From Campylobacter concisus (GTDB lineage Bacteria > Campylobacterota > Campylobacteria > Campylobacterales > Campylobacteraceae), in the NCBI RefSeq assembly GCF_003049735.1, contig NZ_PIRM01000002.1, positions 296,821 to 360,820 of the forward strand: DNA of 64,000 nt, read 5' to 3'. Of this stretch, positions 28,025-37,526 are shown one piece after another. Below the pieces are notes generated by a model that was not told the origin of the DNA, ran no database searches, and saw nothing but the letters and a program-made list of their open reading frames with translations. Each line of letters opens with the position of its first letter. The stretch's first letter is position 1. Both the position numbers and the translations under genes were made by a program.

Positions 28025-29581
28025 TTAAATTTCTTCTAGTAGATAAAGCATGCTAGCTATTTTTGCTGTGCCTAGCACGTAGCTCATTATGTTTGCTGCG
28101 ACTTTATCTTTTTTAAGCACTTTGCCATTTATGTCAAATATATCTTCGTTGTTCTCTTTGATAAATTTTAAGGTTTTTGCTGCGACATCTTCTAAGCTAT
28201 TTTTACCATCAAGCAATAAAAGTATGTAATAATCGATATTGTTAAGCTTTCTTGAGATACTAAATTTATTAGCAAAAACAACATCGGCATTATTTTTATG
28301 ATTTAAAAAATATCTGACATAATTTATTAAATTTTGACTAAGCCTTGAGTAGCCGGGCCTATACTCGATATTTTTTTGCTCATCTTTTAAAATCATTGCA
28401 TCAGACGAGTTTGTTAAAATTCTTACAAAAGCGCTATAAACCATGAGCTTATCTTCTGGCAAAATTTCTAAAATCTGAGAAAGGTTTATGCTAGCTGGAT
28501 ACATCTTATAAAAGACCTCGCAAAGCCATGATATATCTTGTGGCATAGCACCATAACTATCTTGCCACTGGTTATCTTTCTTTATAAAATCTGCCACAAC
28601 GTGAATTTTATTGATATCGCTTGGGCCTATTTGTTTATTGGCTATACTCTCATAAGTCTTGCTATGGACTATTAGGCTTTGTCTAAATACTTTGTTACTA
28701 ATCATATCCATGAATTGCTCTAGATCGATTCTGTCCTTAAACTTGTTATTTTTGTATTCATCTACTACGGCTGTGCCAACATCTGGGGTAAAAATATCAT
28801 CAAGCGTATACTCACAAAGATAAGTAAGATCATTTTTGGCAAGCATGGCATTAAAATCTTTAAAATAAAATGGATCATTTGTGTATTCTAAAAACTCATG
28901 AGCTATGTAAAAGTCATCTTTTGAGAGCACATGTTCTGTTACAAAAAGAAGCATCTTAAGAGGCATCTTCCCTTCATAAATTTCTTCATCTCTTGTTAAC
29001 AAATATTCTTTATAGACTAAAAGTGCTTCTTTGGCTGCTTTTAATCTCTCTTGCATGCTCTCTTTATCTTTTGCGGCAAGTAGCATTATATCTCTTACGA
29101 TGTCTTTTACTTTCCAGCCAGGATAAACATTATAAGAGATAAATGCCACGCCATTTGTACTTAAATTCTCTCTTACGACTTTTAATATAGCTTCTTTTAC
29201 AAAGTCAGGCACCCAGCTAAAAACGCCATGAGCGATGATATAGTCAAATTTCTCATCGCTTTTAAATTCGCAAATATCGCCGTGTATAAGCTCTAAATTT
29301 GTAAGCCCCATTTCTTTAACGATCTCTTGTCCACGCCTTATCTGCTCGCCACTAAGATCTATGCCAACTACTTTTGCATTTTTGTTATTTACTGCAAATG
29401 GGATCAAATTTCCGCCAAAGCTACATCCTATCTCTAAAACTCTTGCATTTTCGCATGGCGGTGGGGTTATGCCAAGAAGTGTCGCACAAGCTTCAAGCCT
29501 ATATGGCGACGATTGGGCAAAAGCTATTGATTTATAAGTTAGCTCATCATAAGACTTCTCGATTTTGCTATTTTGGCTCAT
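28025..29581 (-). CDS. SAM-dependent methyltransferase with regulatory domain
   Basis: A 518-residue protein. Residues about 40-180 form a class I methyltransferase: motif I VLEIGCSFGGNLIPFAV, then VVGIDLSGEQIRRG and FDYIIAHGVFSWVPD. Residues about 210-290 look like the methyltransferase regulatory domain, and the C-terminal part has FDINGKVL-type winged-helix character. Substrate unknown. It is preceded by the peroxiredoxin gene on the same strand, 8 bases away. Confidence 0.85.
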   Translation of the reverse strand: MSQNSKIEKSYDELTYKSIAFAQSSPYRLEACATLLGITPPPCENARVLEIGCSFGGNLIPFAVNNKNAKVVGIDLSGEQIRRGQEIVKEMGLTNLELIHGDICEFKSDEKFDYIIAHGVFSWVPDFVKEAILKVVRENLSTNGVAFISYNVYPGWKVKDIVRDIMLLAAKDKESMQERLKAAKEALLVYKEYLLTRDEEIYEGKMPLKMLLFVTEHVLSKDDFYIAHEFLEYTNDPFYFKDFNAMLAKNDLTYLCEYTLDDIFTPDVGTAVVDEYKNNKFKDRIDLEQFMDMISNKVFRQSLIVHSKTYESIANKQIGPSDINKIHVVADFIKKDNQWQDSYGAMPQDISWLCEVFYKMYPASINLSQILEILPEDKLMVYSAFVRILTNSSDAMILKDEQKNIEYRPGYSRLSQNLINYVRYFLNHKNNADVVFANKFSISRKLNNIDYYILLLLDGKNSLEDVAAKTLKFIKENNEDIFDINGKVLKKDKVAANIMSYVLGTAKIASMLYLLEEI

Positions 29582-29589
29582 TTTAACTC

Positions 29590-30087
29590 CTAATAGTCTT
29601 TTTCTTTGATTTTTTCTAGCATATTTTTAGCATCATTCTCAGGATCATCCACTATATATGCGCGCCTTATCTTGCCATCTTTTATGATAAGTGTTTGTCT
29701 AAAATAAAATTTATGTCCATTTGATGCAGAAAAAACCGGAAGTTCAAGCGCCCTCTCAAGCATAAACTCACTATCGTTTAGAAACATAACACCTGCTGAA
29801 GTCTCTTCTTGAAATTTCTTTTGAGCTGCGATATCTTGTGAGCTAATAGCCACTACCATGAAACCAAGATCGTTAAAATCTTTTAAAAATTTCTTGTAGT
29901 TTATCGCTTGTTTGGTACAGCCCTTCATACCCGCAGTATTTTGCAATTGCTCACTTAAAAGACTAAAGTCCTCGCCTATCTTTGGGTAGATAAAAATGAC
30001 ACAGTCATGCGTCCTTGCAAAGGCGGAAAAATCAAATTCCTTACCATCTAAGGTATTTAAATATATACTTGTAGGCACTTTTATCAT
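29590..30087 (-). CDS. peroxiredoxin of the Bcp/AhpC-TSA type
   Basis: A 165-residue thioredoxin-fold peroxidase. The peroxidatic cysteine is most likely C57 in MKGCTKQA. In ordinary Bcp proteins the sequence is YPKxxTPGCT; here about 15 extra residues separate YPK from the Cys, an unusual insertion. The strand FMVVAISSQD and FYFRQTLIIKDGKIRR follow the normal pattern. A TATAAT -10 lies at 30113-30118. It reduces hydroperoxides; the electron donor is presumably thioredoxin. Confidence 0.8.
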   Translation of the reverse strand: MIKVPTSIYLNTLDGKEFDFSAFARTHDCVIFIYPKIGEDFSLLSEQLQNTAGMKGCTKQAINYKKFLKDFNDLGFMVVAISSQDIAAQKKFQEETSAGVMFLNDSEFMLERALELPVFSASNGHKFYFRQTLIIKDGKIRRAYIVDDPENDAKNMLEKIKEKDY

Positions 30088-30112
30088 ACTTCATCCTTTA
30101 AAATTTTTTACT

Positions 30113-30118
30113 ATTATA
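30113..30118 (-). promoter_or_regulatory. -10 box for the peroxiredoxin gene
   Basis: TATAAT on the minus strand, 26 bases before the ATG; AAAGGATG ribosome binding site follows. Confidence 0.55.
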
Positions 30119-30135
30119 TCTTTATAAGCTTTGTC

Positions 30136-30813
30136 TTAAGCTTTTTTAGAATTTAAAAGATAAACTACGAAAAGAACAAAAAAGCTAATTATTAACATCA
30201 AAAGTGCATAGACATGAGCCTTGGTGTAATCAAGCATTTCAACCGCTTCAAATATCGCAATGCTCGCAACCTTGCTCTCTCCAGCTACGCTACCGCCTAT
30301 CATTAAAACAACGCCAAATTCACCCATAGTGTGAGCAAAACTAACGACAGTAGCTGTTAATAAATTTGATCTAATACTTGGCAAAATCACCCTAAAAATA
30401 GTCGTGAGCTTATTTTTGCCAAGGCTATAACTTGCTTCAAAAAGGCTCTTTTTTAGGCTATTTAGCCCAGCATAAATCGGCCCAAACATAAATGGCAATG
30501 AATAGATACAACTTGCCACAACAAGACCTGTGAAGTTAAAAACAAGCCTAACTCCAAAAATTTCTTCAATAAATTTACCAAAGGCCGAATAAGGCGAAAG
30601 AAAAATGAGCAGATAAAAGCCAAGAACACTTGGTGGCAAAACCAAAGGTAGTGAGATTACCGACTCTAAAAACGACTTGCCAAAAAATTTCTTTTGAGAC
30701 ATAAAATAGGCAAGTGCGATGCAGACAAAAAATAAAATAAACGTTGTTATAAAAGATAATTTTAGTGATAGCCAAAATGGCTCGTAATCGATACTTCTTA
30801 ACTCGTCTATCAT
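30136..30813 (-). CDS. modB: molybdate ABC transporter permease
   Basis: The 225-residue inner membrane permease has about five to six helices and the ABC permease loop ASYSLGKNKLTTIFRVILPSI, followed by SFAHTMGEFGVVLMIGG characteristic of ModB. It overlaps modC by 4 bases, closing the operon modE-modA-mop-modC-modB. Confidence 0.95.
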   Translation of the reverse strand: MIDELRSIDYEPFWLSLKLSFITTFILFFVCIALAYFMSQKKFFGKSFLESVISLPLVLPPSVLGFYLLIFLSPYSAFGKFIEEIFGVRLVFNFTGLVVASCIYSLPFMFGPIYAGLNSLKKSLFEASYSLGKNKLTTIFRVILPSIRSNLLTATVVSFAHTMGEFGVVLMIGGSVAGESKVASIAIFEAVEMLDYTKAHVYALLMLIISFFVLFVVYLLNSKKA

Positions 30814-31667
30814 GCTTTTTCCAAATTTACGCTAAATGCTTTTGTGCTAACTACTACCATATCGCCTGCTTTTAGATTCATTGCTTCGCTACTACTTAGC
30901 ACCACTTCACAAATTTGGCGGTTTATTAATACATTTGCCACGTAAATAGCATCACGTTTTTTTATCTCTAAAATTTTAGCGTTAAAGGCAAATTTCTGCG
31001 ATCCTGCACTCTTTAAAAATATCTCACTTGCACTACCTGATCTTGAAATTTTTCCATTCTCAAGGACAAAGACTTTATTGCAAAGCTTATAAATTTCAGC
31101 GATATCATGGCTTACTAAAATAATGCTCATCTTAAACTCATCATGAAGTGTGAGTAAATAGTCTTGAAGTTTCTCACGCATGGCATTATCAAGCGCACTT
31201 AACGGCTCATCAAGTAGTAAAATTTCAGGCTTTCTCATAACCGCACGAGCCAAAGCAACACGTTGCTTTTGACCGCCAGAAAGAGTGCTAATTTTTGCAT
31301 TTTTTAGGCTGGTTAGACCGCAGATATCAAGAAGTTTATTCGCTAGAGCTAGATCATTTTTTGCAAAGAGTAAATTTTTAAAGACATTCATATTTTCAAA
31401 AAGTGCATAGTCTTGAAATAAAAAGCCGATATTTCGCTTTTGTGGAGCCAAATTTGTCTTTTCATCAAAGAAAATTTTATCTCCAACCTTTATAAAGCCA
31501 CTTTGTGGTGCTTCAAAACCAGCGATCAAGCGTAAAATAGTAGTCTTTCCGCCACCGCTTGCTCCATAAAGTGCGACAAAATCACCACTTTCAAAACTAA
31601 GGTCAGCCTCAAGTAAAAATTTTCCGCCACCGCCATTTAGCTCTTTTTTACAAGAAATTTCTATCAT
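30810..31667 (-). CDS. modC: molybdate ABC transporter ATPase
   Basis: A 285-residue ATPase with Walker A GASGGGKTT, Q-loop FLFQDYALF, signature LSGGQKQRVALARA, Walker B ILLLDEPLSA and H-loop LVSHD. A C-terminal TOBE-like segment (about residues 215-285) is normal for ModC. Overlaps neighbours on both sides by 4 bases. It may also drive the second permease at 38.3 kb, which has no ATPase gene next to it. Confidence 0.95.
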   Translation of the reverse strand: MIEISCKKELNGGGGKFLLEADLSFESGDFVALYGASGGGKTTILRLIAGFEAPQSGFIKVGDKIFFDEKTNLAPQKRNIGFLFQDYALFENMNVFKNLLFAKNDLALANKLLDICGLTSLKNAKISTLSGGQKQRVALARAVMRKPEILLLDEPLSALDNAMREKLQDYLLTLHDEFKMSIILVSHDIAEIYKLCNKVFVLENGKISRSGSASEIFLKSAGSQKFAFNAKILEIKKRDAIYVANVLINRQICEVVLSSSEAMNLKAGDMVVVSTKAFSVNLEKA

Positions 31668-32059
31668 TTTTGTGTACTTATGTGAATGCTTGTAGATTTT
31701 ATATAGGCAAAGACTTCATCGTTTTCACCTACGTTCATGATTTTTAATGCGTGATTTGAGATAATAGCTTCGAAGTAAATTTCGCCACACTTCAAGCTAA
31801 TAACACTTAAAATTTCACCAAAATTTATAGCTTCAATCACACACTTTAGCTCGTTTTCAAGCGAGCTATTGCTTAGTTTGTCTTTTGACAAGATAACATC
31901 AGAGCTTTTAAAACCTAAGTCGATCTCATCATCTAAGGTAAATTTGCTAGCCTCATTCAAGACTAGCATAAATAAATTCGCCTCTAAATTTAGACCCTTT
32001 AGCTCAAATAAGCTAACGTCATCTTTAGTCAAAATTCCAACGATCTTTGCTCTTATCAT
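31664..32059 (-). CDS. Mop/TOBE domain molybdate-binding protein
   Basis: A 131-residue protein whose last 65 residues match a TOBE (Mop) domain (LKCVIEAINFGEILSVISLKCG, NVGENDEVFAYIKSTSIHIS), the fold that binds oxyanions in ModE and molbindin. The first half has a weaker resemblance. It lies between modA and modC with 4-base overlaps, so it likely buffers or senses molybdate. Confidence 0.85.
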   Translation of the reverse strand: MIRAKIVGILTKDDVSLFELKGLNLEANLFMLVLNEASKFTLDDEIDLGFKSSDVILSKDKLSNSSLENELKCVIEAINFGEILSVISLKCGEIYFEAIISNHALKIMNVGENDEVFAYIKSTSIHISTQK

Positions 32060-32811
32060 TTAGCTGGAACGTTGTAACCAAATTTCTTGAAAATTTCTCT
32101 TGATTTATCACCTAAGATAAACTCGTAAAATGCTTTTGCATCATCATTTTTTTCAGCATGTTTTAGAAGAACGATGCCTTGATCGATCGGAGTGTATAGC
32201 TCTTGTGGAACAAAGATGTAATTAACGCCCTCTTTGTATTTTGACATTTTCTCATCAAAAAGTGCGCTAGCAGCGATAAAGCCTACATCAGAAGCACTTA
32301 ATGCCTGAGATAGAGTTTCAGAAATTTTTTGAGCATAGACGATATTTTTTTCTACTTCGTCATAAAGCTTTGCGTTTTTAAGAGCCTCTATACTAGCTTT
32401 GCCGTATGGTGCAGTTTGTGGATTTGCAATAGAAATCGCCTTTAAGCCACGAACAACTTCGATACCTTTTTTGAAATCAACATTTCTAATAGAAAAGATA
32501 GCAACAGCGCCTTGTGCATAAACTTTTGGAGCAGCTACTGCAAAGCCTGTATCATAGGCTTTTTGCGCAAAGCCCATATCAGCAGCCATAAAGATATCAG
32601 CTGGAGCTGAATTTTGTATCTGTGTAACAAGACCACCGCTTGCGCCAAGAGTTAGGTTGATTTTGGCATCTGGATGAAGCTTATTAAACTCTTTTATAAG
32701 CTCTGGAAATGCGTATGTTGTGTTTGCTGCAGCATATACATTTACTTCAGCGCCAAATGCGTTTATGGCAAGCAAAGCTGCCACACATAAAAATTTAAAA
32801 ACTTTTCTCAT
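32056..32811 (-). CDS. modA: molybdate-binding periplasmic protein
   Basis: A 251-residue binding protein with an N-terminal signal peptide (KVFKFLCVAALLAINAFGAE), followed by VNVYAAANTTYAFPELIKEF, LTLGASGGLVTQIQNSAPADIF and NPQTAPYGKAS, the ModA anion-binding segments. It starts one base after the modE stop. Confidence 0.96.
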   Translation of the reverse strand: MRKVFKFLCVAALLAINAFGAEVNVYAAANTTYAFPELIKEFNKLHPDAKINLTLGASGGLVTQIQNSAPADIFMAADMGFAQKAYDTGFAVAAPKVYAQGAVAIFSIRNVDFKKGIEVVRGLKAISIANPQTAPYGKASIEALKNAKLYDEVEKNIVYAQKISETLSQALSASDVGFIAASALFDEKMSKYKEGVNYIFVPQELYTPIDQGIVLLKHAEKNDDAKAFYEFILGDKSREIFKKFGYNVPAK

Positions 32812-33594
32812 TTAAACTCCTATAATGATTTGAGATGATTTTACTATTGCTAAAAGTGTATCGCCAACACCTATTTTCATCTGGATAGCACTATCTTTTG
32901 TGATGATAGCAGTTAAAGTCTGTTCATCGCTTAGCTTTAAAGTGATTTCAGCATTTACAGCACCTATCTTTGCTTCGATCACTTCGCCTTTTAATTGATT
33001 TTTTGTGCTTATTTTTATATCTAGATCCTTAGCCAAAATGACAGCTGGAGCTTTAAAAATATAAATAACTTTTTGTCCAACTTTTAGACCTAAATTTTTC
33101 TCACTTTCAACCGTGATGTTTGACTCAAGCGTGCAGCCATTACTTAGTTTTGCAATTATTTGAGAATTTACCGCACCGCGGTTTATGCCAATAATCTCAC
33201 ATGAGAGCTGATTTCTGGCACTTAAGTTCATATTCATTCTTTGAAGATTTACAATATCTACATCCTCAAAATCTACTTTTTGACAAATTTTTTGTAAAAA
33301 ATCCTTTTGAGTCTCAAGAATGGCATCATAAATTTTTATCAGTTTATTAGCATACTCGCTTAGCTCAGAGCCACTATTTTTTTTATTTCCATCAGCTCTA
33401 ATAATAAGCGGCTTGCTACTTTTGTTATTTATCGTATCAAGACAGTCCCAAGCATTTTTATATGATATACCAACCAATTCTGCTGCTTTTGTGATACTTT
33501 TTGTCTCTTTTATGGCCTTTAATAATGTAATATGTTTAGCTAAAACCTGTGTATCTTCGCCTAAAAATAGTTCTAAATTTATATCTGCTTTCAA
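32812..33594 (-). CDS. modE: ModE-type molybdate-dependent regulator
   Basis: A 260-residue regulator: a winged helix-turn-helix (about 18-75; TLLKAIKETKSITKAAELVGISYKNAW) then two Mop/TOBE domains (about 120-185 and 190-258), the full ModE architecture. It represses mod genes when molybdate is bound and may activate molybdoenzymes. First gene of the operon. The upstream region holds a 20-base imperfect palindrome at 33650-33669. Confidence 0.92.
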   Translation of the reverse strand: MKADINLELFLGEDTQVLAKHITLLKAIKETKSITKAAELVGISYKNAWDCLDTINNKSSKPLIIRADGNKKNSGSELSEYANKLIKIYDAILETQKDFLQKICQKVDFEDVDIVNLQRMNMNLSARNQLSCEIIGINRGAVNSQIIAKLSNGCTLESNITVESEKNLGLKVGQKVIYIFKAPAVILAKDLDIKISTKNQLKGEVIEAKIGAVNAEITLKLSDEQTLTAIITKDSAIQMKIGVGDTLLAIVKSSQIIIGV

Positions 33595-33649
33595 AATTTT
33601 TACCTTTACTATATTAGAGAATAATTTGTGAAGTATATCTAATTATATT

Positions 33650-33669
33650 AATCCTTAAGCTTAAAGATT
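33650..33669. promoter_or_regulatory. imperfect palindrome between modE and mlaA
   Basis: AATCCTTAAGCTTAAAGATT, nine of ten half-site positions symmetric, in the divergent modE-mlaA gap. A possible operator; it does not resemble the E. coli ModE box. Confidence 0.35.
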
Positions 33670-33759
33670 TAAGCCAATTTATAAATTTCTCTTAATTTCT
33701 TGTAAAGTTTTTAAAAGATAAAATCGAGCTACATTTTATAAATAAAAATAAGGCTTAGT

Positions 33760-34470
33760 ATGAAATTTTTGCTTTCTATCTTTTTTAGTTTGCTTTTAGC
33801 CTGTGCTAATACGGGCATAAATACGAATAGTGAAAGCGACGAATTTGATGTTGAATTTGAAGCAAGAAAAGATGTTTTTGACCCGCTTAGTGGCTACAAT
33901 AGAATGATGACACATGCAAATGACTTTATCTATGTAAATATGCTAACTCCGGTGGCAAAAGGCTATGCCTACGTTGTGCCAAAAACAGCTAGAACAATGG
34001 TTTCAAATTTCTTTGACAATCTGCTTTTCCCGGTTCGCTTTGTAAATAATCTACTTCAGTTTAAATTTCAAAACGCTGGCGAAGAGACATTGAGATTTTT
34101 AGCAAATACGATAATAGGTTTTGGCGGACTAACAGACGGAGCAAAATACTACAACCTCAAACCTCACGATGAAGATTTTGGACAAACGCTTGGATATTGG
34201 GGGCTTGGCAGCGGTTTTCATATAGTTTGGCCACTTATTGGACCATCAAATTTAAGAGATACTGGTGGCATGGTCGGAGATTATTTTGCTGATCCTATTA
34301 GCTACGTTGATCCTATACTTTTATCAACTGGTATCAAGTCATATAGAGCGTTTAATAGCTTTTCACAAGATCCAACTGCTTATGAAAAACTAAGAAAAGA
34401 TGCTATTGACCTTTATCCATTTTTACGCGATGCTTACGAGCAAAGACGCGATAAGCTTATCAAGGAGTAA
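33760..34470 (+). CDS. mlaA: MlaA (VacJ) family lipoprotein
   Basis: A 236-residue outer-membrane lipoprotein that, with MlaC, returns misplaced phospholipids from the outer leaflet. The lipobox is LLLAC (Cys about 15); the body shows DPLSGYNRMMTHANDF, PKTARTMVSNFFDNLLFPV and GFHIVWPLIGPSNLRDTGG. Followed at 2 bases by mlaC and then the RND protein. A family member in C. jejuni sits in the same three-gene order. Confidence 0.95.
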   Translation: MKFLLSIFFSLLLACANTGINTNSESDEFDVEFEARKDVFDPLSGYNRMMTHANDFIYVNMLTPVAKGYAYVVPKTARTMVSNFFDNLLFPVRFVNNLLQFKFQNAGEETLRFLANTIIGFGGLTDGAKYYNLKPHDEDFGQTLGYWGLGSGFHIVWPLIGPSNLRDTGGMVGDYFADPISYVDPILLSTGIKSYRAFNSFSQDPTAYEKLRKDAIDLYPFLRDAYEQRRDKLIKE

Positions 34471-34472
34471 AT

Positions 34473-35075
34473 ATGAAAATTTTAAAAATTCTAACTATGA
34501 TTTTACTTTTTACAACTAGCCTTTTTGCTATTTCAAAAGAGCAGATCAAGCCTGAAGTAGAGATGAAAACAACAAAGGTTATTGAAATTTTAAAAGATAC
34601 AAATTTAGACAATAACGCAAAGACAAAAGAAATTTTTGCTCTTCTTGATCCATTTTTTGACTATAAGCAAATGGCAAAGATAAGCCTTGGCAAACGTTAC
34701 AACAGCCTAAGTAGCGACGAGCAAGCTAAATTTGACGCAGCATTTGAGCAAAAACTAAAAAGCTCATACATAGATAAACTTTTAGGGTACAAAGACCAAG
34801 AGATACATATAACTGGTGAGAGCGAACCTCAAAAAAATAGATACTGGCTCACATCCGAGCTTGTAAATGATGGCAAGAGCTACGAATTTGTCTATAAATT
34901 TTATGACGCTAAAGAGCGTGGTTGGCTCATTTACGATCTTGATATCGTTGGTGTAAGCATCATTCAAACATACAGAAGTCAGTTTGGTGATGTGCTAAAT
35001 AACGCTGATTTTAATACTCTTTTACAAAAGCTAAACGAAGCTGTTTTGCCTGATCAAAATAAAACTAACCCTTAA
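34473..35075 (+). CDS. mlaC: MlaC-like phospholipid-binding protein
   Basis: A 200-residue periplasmic protein with signal peptide (MKILKILTMILLFTTSLFA) and the MlaC/Tgt2 body: DPFFDYKQMAKISLGKRY, LSSDEQAKFDAAF and GWLIYDLDIVGVSIIQTYRSQF. It accepts lipid from MlaA. No MlaFEDB transporter genes are adjacent; instead an RND protein follows with one-base overlap. Confidence 0.92.
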   Translation: MKILKILTMILLFTTSLFAISKEQIKPEVEMKTTKVIEILKDTNLDNNAKTKEIFALLDPFFDYKQMAKISLGKRYNSLSSDEQAKFDAAFEQKLKSSYIDKLLGYKDQEIHITGESEPQKNRYWLTSELVNDGKSYEFVYKFYDAKERGWLIYDLDIVGVSIIQTYRSQFGDVLNNADFNTLLQKLNEAVLPDQNKTNP

Positions 35076-37519
35076 TGCGACAAATTTTTAAATTTATCAT
35101 TGCTAAAAACAAGCTTATTATTGCTCTAATTTTAGCTTTAAGCGTAGTTTTTGGCTATCTTAGCACTAAGCTTAGCGTTGATGCATCAGCTGAAACGCTA
35201 CTGCTTGAGCATGATCCTGACTTAAAAGCTTATAGAGAGATAGCCAAACGCTACGACTCACCCGGATTTTTAGTGGTCGCTTTTACTCCAAAAGATGACC
35301 TTTTTTCACCTAAAAATTTAGAACTTATCAAAAATTTAGGCGATGAACTAGCTAAAAACGATATGGTAAATAGCGTCATCTCTATAATAAATATTCCGCT
35401 TTTAAATAGTGTAAAAGGCGGGATCACGGGCATCTTAGATCATACTCCAACGCTGCAAGATAAAGATATAAATATTTCAAAAGCGAAGCTCGAGTTTGCC
35501 AAAAGTCCGATTTACAGCGGAAATTTGATAAGCAAAGATCTAAAAACCACAGCAATTGCTCTAAATTTAAAACAAGATGAGAAATTTAATGAGCTTGTAA
35601 ATGAGAGAAATTTGCTTAGCCAAAAAGAGTCAAACGGCACTATCACACAAGCTGAGCGACTTAAGCTAGAGGCTCTTGCCTATGAGTTTAAAGCCTACCG
35701 AGACGAGCTTAGAAAGAGCGATCACGAAAACCTTGAGGCCATAAAAGCAACCATAGCTAAATTTAACGCAAATGACGAGCTATTCTTAGGCGGCGCAAAT
35801 ATGATCGCTGATGATATGATAGGCTTTATAAAGAACGATCTTTTGGTTTATGGCTTAAGCGTACTTGCTCTTCTTAGCTTTAGTTTGTGGCTATTTTTCA
35901 GGCAGGTTAGATGGATAGTTTTGCCGATGTTTATATGTGCCGTAAGTGCCATTTTTACGACCGGAATTTTTGGTATATTTGACTGGGAAGTGACGGTCAT
36001 TAGCTCAAACTACATCGCACTTCAGCTTATCATTACTATTTCAACTGTGATTCACCTTGTCGTTAGCTACCGAGAATTTTACGTAAAGCATCCAAAATAT
36101 AGCCAAAATCAGCTAATTTATCTAACGCTTCGCGATAAATTCTCTCCATCTTTTTGGGCGATATTTACCACGGTTATTGGCTTTAGCTCACTTATGAGCG
36201 CTGACATAAAGCCAGTTATCATGCTTGGCGTTATGATGAGTACTGGCATTAGCGTTTCGCTTGTGCTTTCATTTTTATTATTTGGTGCAATAAATGTAAA
36301 TTTAAAAAAATTAGCTCCTATTATAACCTTTGAAAATAGCTTTAAATTTACAAAATACTGCGCAAATTTAGCCTTAAACTCAAGAAAGATTATCTACGTA
36401 GTTTGCGTTCTAGTCGTTTGTTTTGGCGTTTATGGTATCAGCAAGATAAAGGTTGAAAATAGCTTCATTGGCTACTTTAAAGAAAGTACAGAAATTCGCC
36501 AAGGAATGCAAGTCATTGATACTAAGCTTGGTGGCACGATACCGGTTGATGTGATAGTGAAATTTAAAGAGCAAAAACAAGAAAAAAATGCCGAGCAAGA
36601 TGAGTTTGAAAATGAGTTTGAAAGCAACGCTAAGGATGCAAAGTACTGGTTTAATAGCTATCACACAAGGGTTGCTGAGAAGATTCACGACTATTTAAAA
36701 GAGCAAAAATTTGTCGGACATGTAAGCTCGCTAGCAACGCTCATAAAAGCCATAAAAGAGCTAAATAACGGTGCGAGTGATGATTTTTTATTAGCTGCGA
36801 TGTATGAGAAATTACCACAAAGTTATAAAAATATCTTATTAAGTCCCTATGTAAGCGTTGAAAATGATGAACTTAGATTTAGTATAAGGATCGTCGATAG
36901 CGACTCTGATCTTAGACGAAATTTATTTCTAAAGGAGCTTAGAGAAGGGCTAGCACAGCTTACTAAAAATGACAATGTAAGCATAGAAGTTGCCGGAATG
37001 ATGGTGCTTTATAACAATATGCTTCAAAATTTACTTAGCTCACAAGTTGATACTTTTGGACTAACTGTCGCTATACTTTTTGTCATATTTTGCTTTATTT
37101 TTAGAAGCATAAAGCTAGCAACCATTGCAATAGTTTCAAATTTAATCCCACTTTGCACACTCTTTGGTGTGATGGGATTTTTTGGCATTCCGCTTGATGT
37201 GATGAGCATTACGATCGCAGCCATTAGTATAGGTATCGGCGTTGATGATATTATCCATTACATCCACCGATTTAAAGAAGAAATGCTTACAAAAAGCGTT
37301 TTTGAGAGCATTAAAGTCGCGCACGCAAGCATCGGATATGCGATGTATTACACATCATTCACTATTTTTCTTGGCTTTAGCGTGATGATAACTAGCAATT
37401 TTATCCCAACTATATATTTTGGCTTACTAACCGATCTTGTTATGGTATTTATGCTTCTTGGCGCGCTAATCATCTTACCAAGCCTCATTGCAAGCTTTGT
37501 AAAAAAGAGCGATATTTAA
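35075..37519 (+). CDS. RND/MMPL-family transporter
   Basis: An 814-residue protein with two sets of membrane helices (about residues 12-32 then 260-410; 440-460 then 650-810), each followed by a large periplasmic domain, like HpnN/MmpL lipid transporters. It carries the RND motif GIGVDDIIHYIHRFKEE. The first periplasmic domain has two bacterial N-glycosylation sequons, DINIS (N133) and ESNGT (N187). Placed last in the mlaA-mlaC operon, it probably extracts or moves lipids in the same pathway. Confidence 0.9.
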   Translation: MRQIFKFIIAKNKLIIALILALSVVFGYLSTKLSVDASAETLLLEHDPDLKAYREIAKRYDSPGFLVVAFTPKDDLFSPKNLELIKNLGDELAKNDMVNSVISIINIPLLNSVKGGITGILDHTPTLQDKDINISKAKLEFAKSPIYSGNLISKDLKTTAIALNLKQDEKFNELVNERNLLSQKESNGTITQAERLKLEALAYEFKAYRDELRKSDHENLEAIKATIAKFNANDELFLGGANMIADDMIGFIKNDLLVYGLSVLALLSFSLWLFFRQVRWIVLPMFICAVSAIFTTGIFGIFDWEVTVISSNYIALQLIITISTVIHLVVSYREFYVKHPKYSQNQLIYLTLRDKFSPSFWAIFTTVIGFSSLMSADIKPVIMLGVMMSTGISVSLVLSFLLFGAINVNLKKLAPIITFENSFKFTKYCANLALNSRKIIYVVCVLVVCFGVYGISKIKVENSFIGYFKESTEIRQGMQVIDTKLGGTIPVDVIVKFKEQKQEKNAEQDEFENEFESNAKDAKYWFNSYHTRVAEKIHDYLKEQKFVGHVSSLATLIKAIKELNNGASDDFLLAAMYEKLPQSYKNILLSPYVSVENDELRFSIRIVDSDSDLRRNLFLKELREGLAQLTKNDNVSIEVAGMMVLYNNMLQNLLSSQVDTFGLTVAILFVIFCFIFRSIKLATIAIVSNLIPLCTLFGVMGFFGIPLDVMSITIAAISIGIGVDDIIHYIHRFKEEMLTKSVFESIKVAHASIGYAMYYTSFTIFLGFSVMITSNFIPTIYFGLLTDLVMVFMLLGALIILPSLIASFVKKSDI

Positions 37520-37526
37520 GCTAAAT

